From NCBI GenBank assembly GCA_937896565.1, contig CALBOV010000100.1, positions 1 to 45,737 of the forward strand: DNA of 45,737 bases. Direction: 5' to 3'. Position 1 is the stretch's first letter. Every line of letters starts with the position of its first letter. The position numbers and the translations under genes were made by a program. A model generated the notes under the pieces. It was given only the letters and a program-made list of their open reading frames with translations. It was not told the origin of the DNA and did not search any database. Of the stretch, positions 1 through 6,582 are shown piece after piece. This DNA is from an uncultured Salinisphaerales bacterium. Its GTDB lineage: Bacteria; Pseudomonadota; Gammaproteobacteria; Nevskiales; OUC007.

Positions 1-477
1 CATGTCCCAGGTCGGCAGCAACGCGCAGGGAATGAAGCGACCCGGGTGCGATCCGCACCACTCGTCGATGTGCCAGTCGTTGTAGGCGCGCATGTGCTTG
101 AGCGCCAGCGCCTTGTCGGGTGCCTTGTGGAAACGCCCGCCGTCAAAACCGGGGAAGCTGCCGAAGTTCAGCGACGCGGCGATGCCATTGACATTCATGT
201 CGTCGACCCGGGCGCTGTGATCGTAAACGCCCTTGCGGAGCTGATCGAAGGAGGTCGGCTCCATGCCGTATTCCTCCGGCGGGCGCCCGACAACGGCGTT
301 CAGCCCCACCGATGGCATTTTCATGCCCTGGTATTCCCAGTAGTTGGTGCCGCTTTCGGTTGTCATCAGGGTCGGTGCGGTGGCGAGGTCTTCGCCAGAC
401 AGGTGTTGCTTGAACATGTCCGGCGGCTCGCTGATGTGATCGTCGACGCTGATGATCACCATGTCATTCATCTTCAT
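1..477 (-). CDS. Amidohydrolase (ACMSD-like, amidohydrolase_2 family), C-terminus cut off
   Basis: This gene is not in the ORF track because it runs off the left edge; I translated it by hand. The 159 visible residues start MKMNDMVIISVDDHISEPPDMF. The DxH near residue 12 is the usual first metal-binding motif of the amidohydrolase_2/ACMSD-like TIM-barrel family, whose members act as decarboxylases or hydrolases on cyclic or CoA-pathway intermediates. The later stretch YNDWHIDEWCGSHPGRF matches the W/H-rich region these proteins carry before the (A)LLP strand. A GGAGAG ribosome-binding site lies just upstream of the ATG. It is the last visible gene of the leftward block that begins with the ferredoxin at 3095, 67 bases after the DUF2889 gene. 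Family assignment is good; substrate is unknown. Confidence 0.8.
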   Translation of the reverse strand, partial: MKMNDMVIISVDDHISEPPDMFKQHLSGEDLATAPTLMTTESGTNYWEYQGMKMPSVGLNAVVGRPPEEYGMEPTSFDQLRKGVYDHSARVDDMNVNGIAASLNFGSFPGFDGGRFHKAPDKALALKHMRAYNDWHIDEWCGSHPGRFIPCALLPTWDM

Positions 478-544
478 GGGTCTCTCCTTCTACGCTACGC
501 GGCTTGGATCGGAAAACCGCAAAGTGATTGTGTTCCCGGGCCGC

Positions 545-1264
545 TCACGGGGCGTACCGGGGTTCTTCGAGCGGCTGAGCCGCAATCCGGGTGAAATCCC
601 GGATCTCGCCGACGCGTCGGGCGCGCCGGGCGCGATCGGGCTGAAAGGTGAAACAGGTCGGCGGCATCCTGGAGGCATCGGACTGCTGCTCCATCGGCCG
701 GGTCCGGCCATGCGCGATCATGTTGCCCCAGCGCAGCAGCCGCGCCGGCTCACGCAGCGACGGCTCCTGCGCGTCGATCCAGCGTCCAAGCTTGTCCAGG
801 CGGGTGCCGGCGATGTCCTCGGGCGTGCGGATGTGAAACCCCGCCTCGCTCCAGGCGAGCAAGGCTTCGCCGTCACGACGGATTTCCGCGTGGCGGGCGC
901 CATCGTCCCCGGGATCGGACACCAGAATGTCGTAAACCACCGGCCTGTCGTCGAAGGCATGGGCTGCGCCGAGCACGGCCAAGTCGTAGAGATGCGTGCA
1001 GTGCGTGGTCTTGTCGCCATGCCGGGCGAAGTCCGCGAGTGGCACACCGGCGAAGGCCTGTTGCAGGGCGTCGACCGCGCCCGGGCAGGTCGTCCACGGC
1101 GCGCGGATCATCTCCGCGTTCACCTGATGGGCAACGCCGCCGGCGTGATGCACGGTCACCGCCATGCAGTGGTAGTCATCTTCCACCGCGGTACGCACGC
1201 AGCCGGGCTCCGGCTCGACGCGGAAGCGGCGGCGGAATCCCGGCCTGTCATCCACGGCAGCCAT
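545..1264 (-). CDS. DUF2889 family protein
   Basis: A 239-residue protein with the DUF2889 pattern: an early RxxFR stretch, a DDYHCMAVTVHH segment, then an EMIRAPWTTCPGA segment. The family has no assigned biochemical function that I can state; from general knowledge it recurs in proteobacterial degradation clusters. I chose the ATG at 1264 rather than the ORF-track start at 1330, because the longer version would overlap the thiolase-like gene by about 60 bases and adds a low-complexity Arg/Pro leader. With this start the gene begins 4 bases after the upstream stop, implying translational coupling. No signal peptide or membrane segment is visible. Confidence 0.75.
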   Translation of the reverse strand: MAAVDDRPGFRRRFRVEPEPGCVRTAVEDDYHCMAVTVHHAGGVAHQVNAEMIRAPWTTCPGAVDALQQAFAGVPLADFARHGDKTTHCTHLYDLAVLGAAHAFDDRPVVYDILVSDPGDDGARHAEIRRDGEALLAWSEAGFHIRTPEDIAGTRLDKLGRWIDAQEPSLREPARLLRWGNMIAHGRTRPMEQQSDASRMPPTCFTFQPDRARRARRVGEIRDFTRIAAQPLEEPRYAP

Positions 1265-1268
1265 GGGC

Positions 1269-2423
1269 TCAGTCGTTTGCCAGCAGCAACGCGGTGGCCA
1301 GCGGCCCGCCGCCGGAGGTCGCCACGGCAACCCTGGGATTGTTCGAAACCTGTCGTTCGCCGCCCAGACCGCGTAGCTGAGTCACCGCCTCGTGCGCGAA
1401 GCCGAAACCATGAAGCCGGCCTCCCGCGATCTGTCCACCCCCGGTGTTCATCGGCAACTCGCCATCCAGGGCGATGCGGTGGCCGCCCTCGATGAAGCGG
1501 CCGCCCTCGCCGCGTTCACAGAACCCGAGCCCTTCCAGCCAGGTGATGGCCTGAAAGCTGAACCCGTCGTAGAACTGCACGGTATCCACATCGGCGGGCG
1601 TGTAGTCGGTCTGCTTCCAGAGGTCCTCGCCAGTCGGGTAGCAGGACATCCACTCGGCCTGATCCCAGCTGTGGCGTTCCACCGTGCCGGCGAAGGCCGC
1701 GATGCGGATCGGCGTGCAGGTCACCTCGTCCACGGCGTCGCCGGCCGAGACGATCAGCACGGTGGACGCGTCGGTGAAGCGATCGCAGTCGTAGAGACAA
1801 AGTGGCGTGGAGACCATGCGCGCGGACATGTATTCGTCCAGGGTCAACGGCTTGCGCACCAACGCACGGGGGTTGCGTACCCCGTTGGCACGGTCGTTGA
1901 GCGCGATCTGCGCCAGTTGCTCACGGGTCAGGCCATAGCGCTTCACGTGGCGCATGGCGTACTGCGCCGTCCAGTTCGCCGGCGACATCGCATTGAAGGG
2001 CGCGAACCACTGCGAATTGCCGTCCACCGTCTTCTTGCGCATCGGCGGGTATTCATCCGGCCGGGACAGTGCCGCGGCCTCGTACACGGTCCGAAAACAC
2101 AGCACATGGCGCGCCGCGCCGGTCTTCACCGCCATGGCCGCGGCGACGACCGCGCCGAGCTGCGAGGAGATCTCGCCGCCGCCCGCATGCCAGGTCGCCC
2201 GGATGCCCAGGGCGTCGATCAACTCGTCCGCACCCACCGGCGAAAAGCCGAGAAAAACCGGTACGCGACCAGGATAGGTCGACACGCCGTCGATCTGGTC
2301 GATGCTCAGCCCGGCCTCGTCCAGCGCCTCGCGGACCGCGTCCAGCGTCAGCAGCAGCGGATGGCGTTCCAGCCGGACGCCAACCTCCGACTGACCGATG
2401 CCGGTGATATAGGCTTCGGCCAT
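1269..2423 (-). CDS. Thiolase-superfamily protein, Ltp2-like aldolase candidate
   Basis: A 384-residue thiolase-fold protein of the SCP-x/lipid-transfer type. The N-terminus MAEAYITGIGQSEVG and the C-terminal glycine-rich GGGQIAGGRLHGFGFAHEA are typical. Where thiolases carry the nucleophilic cysteine (GGxCxSS-like), this protein reads HAGGGEISSQLGA, so the usual cysteine is absent. It does have YDGFSF followed by LEGLGFCERGEGG, a pattern seen in Ltp2-type proteins. Those work with a DUF35 partner and perform a retro-aldol cleavage of a beta-hydroxy acyl-CoA side chain instead of thiolysis. The DUF35 gene lies one base upstream here, which supports a two-subunit enzyme. Aldolase activity is inference; the fold is secure. 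Confidence 0.82.
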   Translation of the reverse strand: MAEAYITGIGQSEVGVRLERHPLLLTLDAVREALDEAGLSIDQIDGVSTYPGRVPVFLGFSPVGADELIDALGIRATWHAGGGEISSQLGAVVAAAMAVKTGAARHVLCFRTVYEAAALSRPDEYPPMRKKTVDGNSQWFAPFNAMSPANWTAQYAMRHVKRYGLTREQLAQIALNDRANGVRNPRALVRKPLTLDEYMSARMVSTPLCLYDCDRFTDASTVLIVSAGDAVDEVTCTPIRIAAFAGTVERHSWDQAEWMSCYPTGEDLWKQTDYTPADVDTVQFYDGFSFQAITWLEGLGFCERGEGGRFIEGGHRIALDGELPMNTGGGQIAGGRLHGFGFAHEAVTQLRGLGGERQVSNNPRVAVATSGGGPLATALLLAND

Positions 2424-2424
2424 C

Positions 2425-2823
2425 TCAATCCACCTTCTCGAACAGCGGGTAGTGAATCTCGCCCTGCTGCTCGAAGCTCACGCGAACCTTGTCGCCGATG
2501 TCCACGGCATCGGGCTCGCAGCCGATGATGTTGGTCGTCAGGTACACGCCGGGCGCACCGTCGATGGTCACGCGGGCGATCACGAAGGGAACCTCCATGT
2601 TCGGCGCCCAGGGCTGGTAGTTCACGGTGAAGGTATCGACCACACCGGTCCCGGCCACGGCTTCCGGCGCCACCCGGTCGGACAGGCAATGCCGGCACAC
2701 CGGTCGCGGCGGATGAATGAATTCCTTGCAGTCCTGACAACGCATCAGGCGCAGTTCACCGTCGGCTCCACCCGTCCAGAACGGGCGGTTGACGGCATCC
2801 AGCTTGGGAACGGGGCGGGTCAT
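2425..2823 (-). CDS. DUF35 / Zn-ribbon OB-fold protein, partner of the thiolase-like protein
   Basis: A 132-residue protein with an N-terminal rubredoxin-like zinc ribbon (C29-x2-C32, C43-x2-C46) followed by an OB-fold domain containing GTGVVDTFTVNY and YLTTNIIG. This is the DUF35 layout. Members bind acyl-CoA and associate with SCP-x thiolases or Ltp2-type aldolases, as ChsH2 does in steroid side-chain degradation. The stop codon is one base from the start of the thiolase-like gene, so the pair is almost certainly co-translated. Length fits a stand-alone DUF35 protein. Confidence 0.88.
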   Translation of the reverse strand: MTRPVPKLDAVNRPFWTGGADGELRLMRCQDCKEFIHPPRPVCRHCLSDRVAPEAVAGTGVVDTFTVNYQPWAPNMEVPFVIARVTIDGAPGVYLTTNIIGCEPDAVDIGDKVRVSFEQQGEIHYPLFEKVD

Positions 2824-2894
2824 GCGGAGCTAGGCCTCCCGGCGCGGATACGATGCGACCTGCGCCATGCGCACAGGCTTTCGGGTGGATCGGA

Positions 2895-3095
2895 TCAGTC
2901 GTCGTCCTCGACGATGGTGATGATGCGTTCGGGGCAGGCTCGCGCACCGCGTCGGGCGAGTTTCTCCTCGCCGCCCGGCACATCGATCTCCTCCACCGCG
3001 ATGTAGCCATCTTCGTCCAACGGGAACAGTTCGGCTGACACCGCCGCGCAGCGCGCATTGCCCACGCAGGCAGCCTTTTCAATTCGGATTTTCAT
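2895..3095 (-). CDS. Small 3Fe-4S-type ferredoxin
   Basis: A 66-residue ferredoxin with C10, C16 and C54 (CVGNARC and ACP). The central position of the first motif is Ala13 instead of Cys, which is the pattern of 3Fe-4S rather than 4Fe-4S clusters. Such ferredoxins usually donate electrons to bacterial cytochromes P450. It is the first gene of the leftward block, 71 bases upstream of the DUF35 gene, under the divergent promoter near 3.2 kb. The P450 in this window (27793-29109) has its own 2Fe-2S ferredoxin, so the partner of this one may be that P450 or an enzyme outside the window. Confidence 0.88.
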   Translation of the reverse strand: MKIRIEKAACVGNARCAAVSAELFPLDEDGYIAVEEIDVPGGEEKLARRGARACPERIITIVEDDD

Positions 3096-3159
3096 GTCTC
3101 ACTCCGGTGTTTGAAGCCGAATTTTTCAGCGGCTGGATCTGAGTACCAGCCTGGGCTCG

Positions 3160-3188
3160 TTTATCGCATATCTCGCACTGCCATACAA
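3160..3188 (-). promoter_or_regulatory. Putative leftward sigma70-type promoter for the ferredoxin-thiolase block
   Basis: On the minus strand TTGTAT (3183-3188) and GATAAA (3160-3165) are separated by 17 bases, a reasonable -35/-10 pair, about 65 bases from the ferredoxin start. The palindromic element at 3186-3199 overlaps the -35 box, which suggests repression. Assigned by eye only. Confidence 0.4.
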
Positions 3189-3199
3189 CAGTGGTGTTC
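3186..3199. promoter_or_regulatory. Palindromic operator-like element O1
   Basis: CAACA-GTGG-TGTTC contains an AACA/TGTT inverted repeat with a 4-base spacer, the same core as the element at 33371-33396. It overlaps the putative leftward -35 box. It is the weakest of the set in the outer bases. Confidence 0.4.
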
Positions 3200-3222
3200 A
3201 TTAAAGGGCGCGAACCCGTTGC

Positions 3223-3251
3223 TTGACGCACTAGTCAACAATGGTGACTAT
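3223..3251 (+). promoter_or_regulatory. Putative rightward promoter for the 3315-8442 operon with embedded operator O2
   Basis: TTGACG (3223-3228) is followed by a 17-base spacer and GACTAT (3246-3251); CTATAA two bases later is an alternative -10. The spacer holds ACTAGTCAACA (3230-3240), identical over 11 bases to a half-site at 33371-33381. It also forms a TAGTCA/TGACTA inverted repeat (3232-3237 and 3245-3250). An operator between -35 and -10 is a classic repressor position. The leader to the GTG start at 3315 would be about 57 bases. Confidence 0.5.
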
Positions 3252-3314
3252 AAACGTCCAACAGGCTGTTCCAAGCAGCCGAAAACGACAACGGGACGAG
3301 GAGACGAAACGCCC

Positions 3315-4082
3315 GTGGCGCTCTATACGACCATTCACCTGCACAACGTGACGGCGGGCCAGGATGACGCCTACGCGCAGTGGTTCGATGGCCCGCATCG
3401 CGACGGGCTCTCGCGGCTGCGTGGCTTCAGGGGAGCCGACCGCTACGAGGTCACGCCCGAGCAGATCATGCCGGACATCCCGCAGCCCTGGCGGTTCATG
3501 AGCGTCTACGACTTCGACCTGCCCGACCCGGCGATCGACGTGCCGGCGCTGGGACCGCTGATCGCCGAGGCCCGCGACACCGGACTGACCGCTGACGACA
3601 CCACCGAGCGGCTCTACACCTATCGCCTGTTCACCGACTGGAAAATGAGCCCGAACTGGGACGACACCCAGCCGTTCTCCGGGATCAGCCTGATCCTCGG
3701 CAACTACGTGATCGGTCGCTACGACGAGTACCAGCAGTGGTACGAGGACGTGCACAGCAACGAGGTGATCAACGTGCCGGGCCATGTCGGCATGAAGCGC
3801 GGCGAGCTGTCGGAGCATCAGATCGCGCCGAAGCACTACTGCCCGGGCGACCAGCTGATTCTCTGCGCGCAGCAGAGCGACGACCTCATGTTCACGCTCC
3901 GGGATTTCAGCGCCCGCGCCCGCGGCGTCAGTCCCAGTGGCGTGGCGATGCAGCCGCGCAAGGAACAGGCGGGCTCGTTCGCCCGCACCGTGCACTACTT
4001 CAGGAAGGTCAGCGGCTCCGACTTCTGGCCGGGCGGCATCGCCTATGCCGGCGATTTGTCGGTTTACCCGCCGCAGGACTGA
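3315..4082 (+). CDS. Duplicated dimeric alpha/beta-barrel (EthD-like) protein
   Basis: I place the start at GTG 3315, preceded by a GAGGAG ribosome-binding site, giving 255 residues. The ORF-track start at 3111 lies inside the promoter region. The protein appears to be two repeats of a ferredoxin-like barrel unit. The first has YAQWFDGPHRDGLSRLRGF and the second has YQQWYEDVHSNEVINVPG, each with aligned Y-QW, H and G followed by an arginine. This resembles EthD/NIPSNAP-like proteins that accompany degradation genes. No signal peptide is visible. Function is unknown; a role in handling a hydrophobic intermediate is a guess. It is the first gene of the operon. Confidence 0.72.
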   Translation: MALYTTIHLHNVTAGQDDAYAQWFDGPHRDGLSRLRGFRGADRYEVTPEQIMPDIPQPWRFMSVYDFDLPDPAIDVPALGPLIAEARDTGLTADDTTERLYTYRLFTDWKMSPNWDDTQPFSGISLILGNYVIGRYDEYQQWYEDVHSNEVINVPGHVGMKRGELSEHQIAPKHYCPGDQLILCAQQSDDLMFTLRDFSARARGVSPSGVAMQPRKEQAGSFARTVHYFRKVSGSDFWPGGIAYAGDLSVYPPQD

Positions 4083-4106
4083 AGGCCGACCAGCAGGAGG
4101 GATTCC

Positions 4107-4847
4107 GTGTCATCAAGAGTCATCGTGATCACCGGCGCAGGCGTCGGACTGGGCCGCGCGCTGGCGCGACGCTTCGTCGCCGATGGCGAACAGGTCGTGC
4201 TGCTGGGCCGCACGGCCGCCAAGGTCGAGGCGGTCGCGGAGGAACTGGGCGAGGCGGCCATGGCGATCGGCTGCGATGTCGCTTCACCGGAATCGGTCAA
4301 CGCGGCCTTCGCGCTCATCGCCGAACGGCATGGTCGCATCGACGACCTGATCAACAATGCCGCGATCTACGAGCCATTCACGGTCGCGGAAGCGGCTGAC
4401 GAACAGATTCTGAACATCGTCAACACCAACCTGTCCGGCGCGATCTTCTGCGCCCGCGCCGCCATCGGGCTGCTGAACGCCGGCGGACACATCATCAACG
4501 TGAGCAGCGAGTCGGTGGGCATGACGTTCCCGATGCTCAACATCTATGCCGCCGCCAAGGCCGGGCTGGAACGCTTCGGCGAGGGACTGCGCCACGAACT
4601 GGAGCCCGACGGCATCCGCGTCACCAATGTCCGCGCCGGCCAGATGTACGAGGAAGGCAAGACCTGGGACATCGACCCGGGCGTCGCCGGACGCTTCATG
4701 CAGGCCACCATGGCCGTGGGCCTGAACCTGCGCGAACGTCCGATCTCGCACTACAACTCGGTGACCGACGTGTTCCGCAACCTGCTGGACCTGCCGCCCG
4801 ACGTGCAGGTCGGCACGATGCACATCGGCGCACGCCGGCCGGCATGA
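4107..4847 (+). CDS. Short-chain dehydrogenase/reductase
   Basis: A 246-residue classical SDR starting at GTG 4107, with GGAGG six bases upstream. It has the TGAGVGLG nucleotide-binding motif near residue 10, INNAA after strand 4, the catalytic Ser in NVSSES and Tyr-x3-Lys in YAAAK. The C-terminal part is short, typical of 240-260 residue NAD(P)-dependent alcohol/ketone oxidoreductases. It overlaps the next gene by 4 bases (ATGA). Its place before a KstD-fold flavoprotein suggests alcohol-to-ketone oxidation on the same substrate; this is inference. Confidence 0.88.
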   Translation: MSSRVIVITGAGVGLGRALARRFVADGEQVVLLGRTAAKVEAVAEELGEAAMAIGCDVASPESVNAAFALIAERHGRIDDLINNAAIYEPFTVAEAADEQILNIVNTNLSGAIFCARAAIGLLNAGGHIINVSSESVGMTFPMLNIYAAAKAGLERFGEGLRHELEPDGIRVTNVRAGQMYEEGKTWDIDPGVAGRFMQATMAVGLNLRERPISHYNSVTDVFRNLLDLPPDVQVGTMHIGARRPA

Positions 4848-6520
4848 GTACCGGGGCCATGGACGAGCAGGTCGACTTCATCATCGTCGGCAGCGGCGCC
4901 GGCTCGATGGCCGCCGCGCTGGTACTGCGCGACGCCGGCAAGCGGGTGCTGATCCTGGAAAAATCCGACCTGGTCGGCGGCACCACCGCCACCTCCGGCG
5001 GCGTCATGTGGATTCCGAACAACCGCTTCATGCGGGAGGACGGGATTCCCGATGGCACCGACCAGGCGATCGCCTATCTGGACGCCGTGGTCGGCGATCA
5101 TGACGACCGCCCGGGCGCCAGCGCCGAACGACGCAAGGCCTACGTCGAACAGTCGCCCCAACTGCTCGACTTTCTGGTCGATCACGGCCTGGCGTTCCGA
5201 CGTATTCCGTCCTGGCCGGACTACTACGATGCGCCGGGCGCCTCGGTGCCGGGCCGGGCCGTGGTGTCGACGCTGTTCGATATCAAGCAGCTCGGCGAAT
5301 GGATGGACAAGCTGCGTCCCGGCTTTCTGCCCCTGCCCGCCAATCTGGACGAGGCCATGCAGCTGCCGCTGCTCAAGCGCAGCTGGGCCGCCAAGGGCGT
5401 GCTGCTGCGCATCCTCTGGCGCGTCATCGTCGACAAGTTCACCGGCCGCAAGCGCGCGACAGCCGGCCACGCCCTGCAAGGCCAGATGCTGAACGCCGCG
5501 CTCAAGGCCGGCGCCGACATCCGACTCAACACCCCGGTCCGGGAACTGATCGTTGAAGACGACCGCGTCAGCGGCGTGGTCGTCGCCACCGCCTCGGGCG
5601 ACCGCCGCATCGGCGCCGGGCTGGGCGTGCTGATCAATGCCGGCGGGGTTTCCCGCAATCAGGCTCTGCTGGACAAGCACATGCCCGGCATCCAGGCCGA
5701 CTGGTCCAGCGTTCAGCTCAACGATACCGGCGAGATGATCGAGGAAGGCGCCCGCATCGGCGGAGCGCTTGCGCAGATGGCGGACCGCCTGGGCATGCCC
5801 AGTGCCATGCCACCCGGCGTTGACGTGACCGCGATCAAGCCGGGCCTGCAGAACGACATGTGCAAGCCGCACGCGATCGTGGTCGACCAGACCGGCACCC
5901 GCTACGCCCGCGAGTCCTGCTCGCATGTGGAGTTCACCCGCCTGATGGTGGAACGCGACCGCGACGTGCCTGCCGTGCCGAGCTGGATGGTCTTCGACAG
6001 CCAGTACCTGGGCAAATACATGCTGGCCGGCAGCATGCCCGGACCCAAGAAGCCGCCGGAGTGGTTTGACCAGAAATTCCTGGTCCAGGGCGAGACCCTG
6101 GACGAACTGGCCACGGCCTGTGACATGGAACCGGCCACGCTGAACGCCACGGTGGACCGCTTCAACGGCTTCGTCCGCCAGGGGCATGACGACGACTTCC
6201 AGCGCGGTGACGCGCCCTACGATCAATGGGTTGGCGATCCGCTCCACGACCCGTCGAAAACGCTGGGCAGCCTCGAGCAGAGACCGTTCTTCGCGGTGCC
6301 GTTCTACCCGGGCGACGTCGGCACCTTCGGCGGCCTCGTCACCGATGCCAGCGCGCGGGTGCTCCGCGGCGATGGCTCGGTCATCAACGGGCTCTACGCG
6401 ACGGGCACCTCGACGGCCTCGGTCATGGGAGCCGTCGAACCCGGCCCGGGCGGCAGCATCGGCCCCTCCATGACCTGGGGTTATGTCGCGGCACGACACG
6501 CTCTGAAAAACACCACCTGA
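4844..6520 (+). CDS. KstD-fold FAD-dependent dehydrogenase with altered active-site tyrosines
   Basis: A 558-residue flavoprotein of the fumarate reductase/3-ketosteroid dehydrogenase superfamily. The N-terminal dinucleotide-binding motif is GSGAGSMAAAL and the glutamate for FAD ribose is in LILEKSD; TTATSGGVMWIPN follows. The C-terminal FAD segment is GLYATGTST with PGPGGSIGPSMTWG. The PDYY motif (Tyr127/128) of KstD-like enzymes is present. Two other tyrosine positions are not: CSH (His361) stands where the paralogue at 24796-26529 has CSY, and VEPG (Glu532) where the paralogue has VYPG. I infer a related ring or alpha,beta-dehydrogenation on a different substrate. Its ATG overlaps the SDR stop. 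Confidence 0.85.
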   Translation: MSTGAMDEQVDFIIVGSGAGSMAAALVLRDAGKRVLILEKSDLVGGTTATSGGVMWIPNNRFMREDGIPDGTDQAIAYLDAVVGDHDDRPGASAERRKAYVEQSPQLLDFLVDHGLAFRRIPSWPDYYDAPGASVPGRAVVSTLFDIKQLGEWMDKLRPGFLPLPANLDEAMQLPLLKRSWAAKGVLLRILWRVIVDKFTGRKRATAGHALQGQMLNAALKAGADIRLNTPVRELIVEDDRVSGVVVATASGDRRIGAGLGVLINAGGVSRNQALLDKHMPGIQADWSSVQLNDTGEMIEEGARIGGALAQMADRLGMPSAMPPGVDVTAIKPGLQNDMCKPHAIVVDQTGTRYARESCSHVEFTRLMVERDRDVPAVPSWMVFDSQYLGKYMLAGSMPGPKKPPEWFDQKFLVQGETLDELATACDMEPATLNATVDRFNGFVRQGHDDDFQRGDAPYDQWVGDPLHDPSKTLGSLEQRPFFAVPFYPGDVGTFGGLVTDASARVLRGDGSVINGLYATGTSTASVMGAVEPGPGGSIGPSMTWGYVAARHALKNTT

Positions 6521-6535
6521 TCGCCTGCCAGGCGA
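6521..6535. other. Perfect 15-base palindrome right after the flavoprotein stop
   Basis: TCGCCTG-C-CAGGCGA begins at the base after the TGA stop. As RNA it can form a 5-base-pair hairpin with a 5-base loop inside the operon transcript, 47 bases before the next gene. It has no T-tract, so it is more likely a processing or stability element, or chance, than a terminator. Confidence 0.3.
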
Positions 6536-6582
6536 CCCCGAATCACCGGCGACGCAGCCGCCAAACGACAGAGGATTCAGAC

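Noticed and set aside
1392-2528. 378-residue plus-strand ORF
   Set aside because: Shadow of the thiolase-like gene; composition is typical of antisense frames.
4751-6499. 582-residue minus-strand ORF
   Set aside because: Shadow of the flavoprotein gene, caused by high GC at third codon positions.
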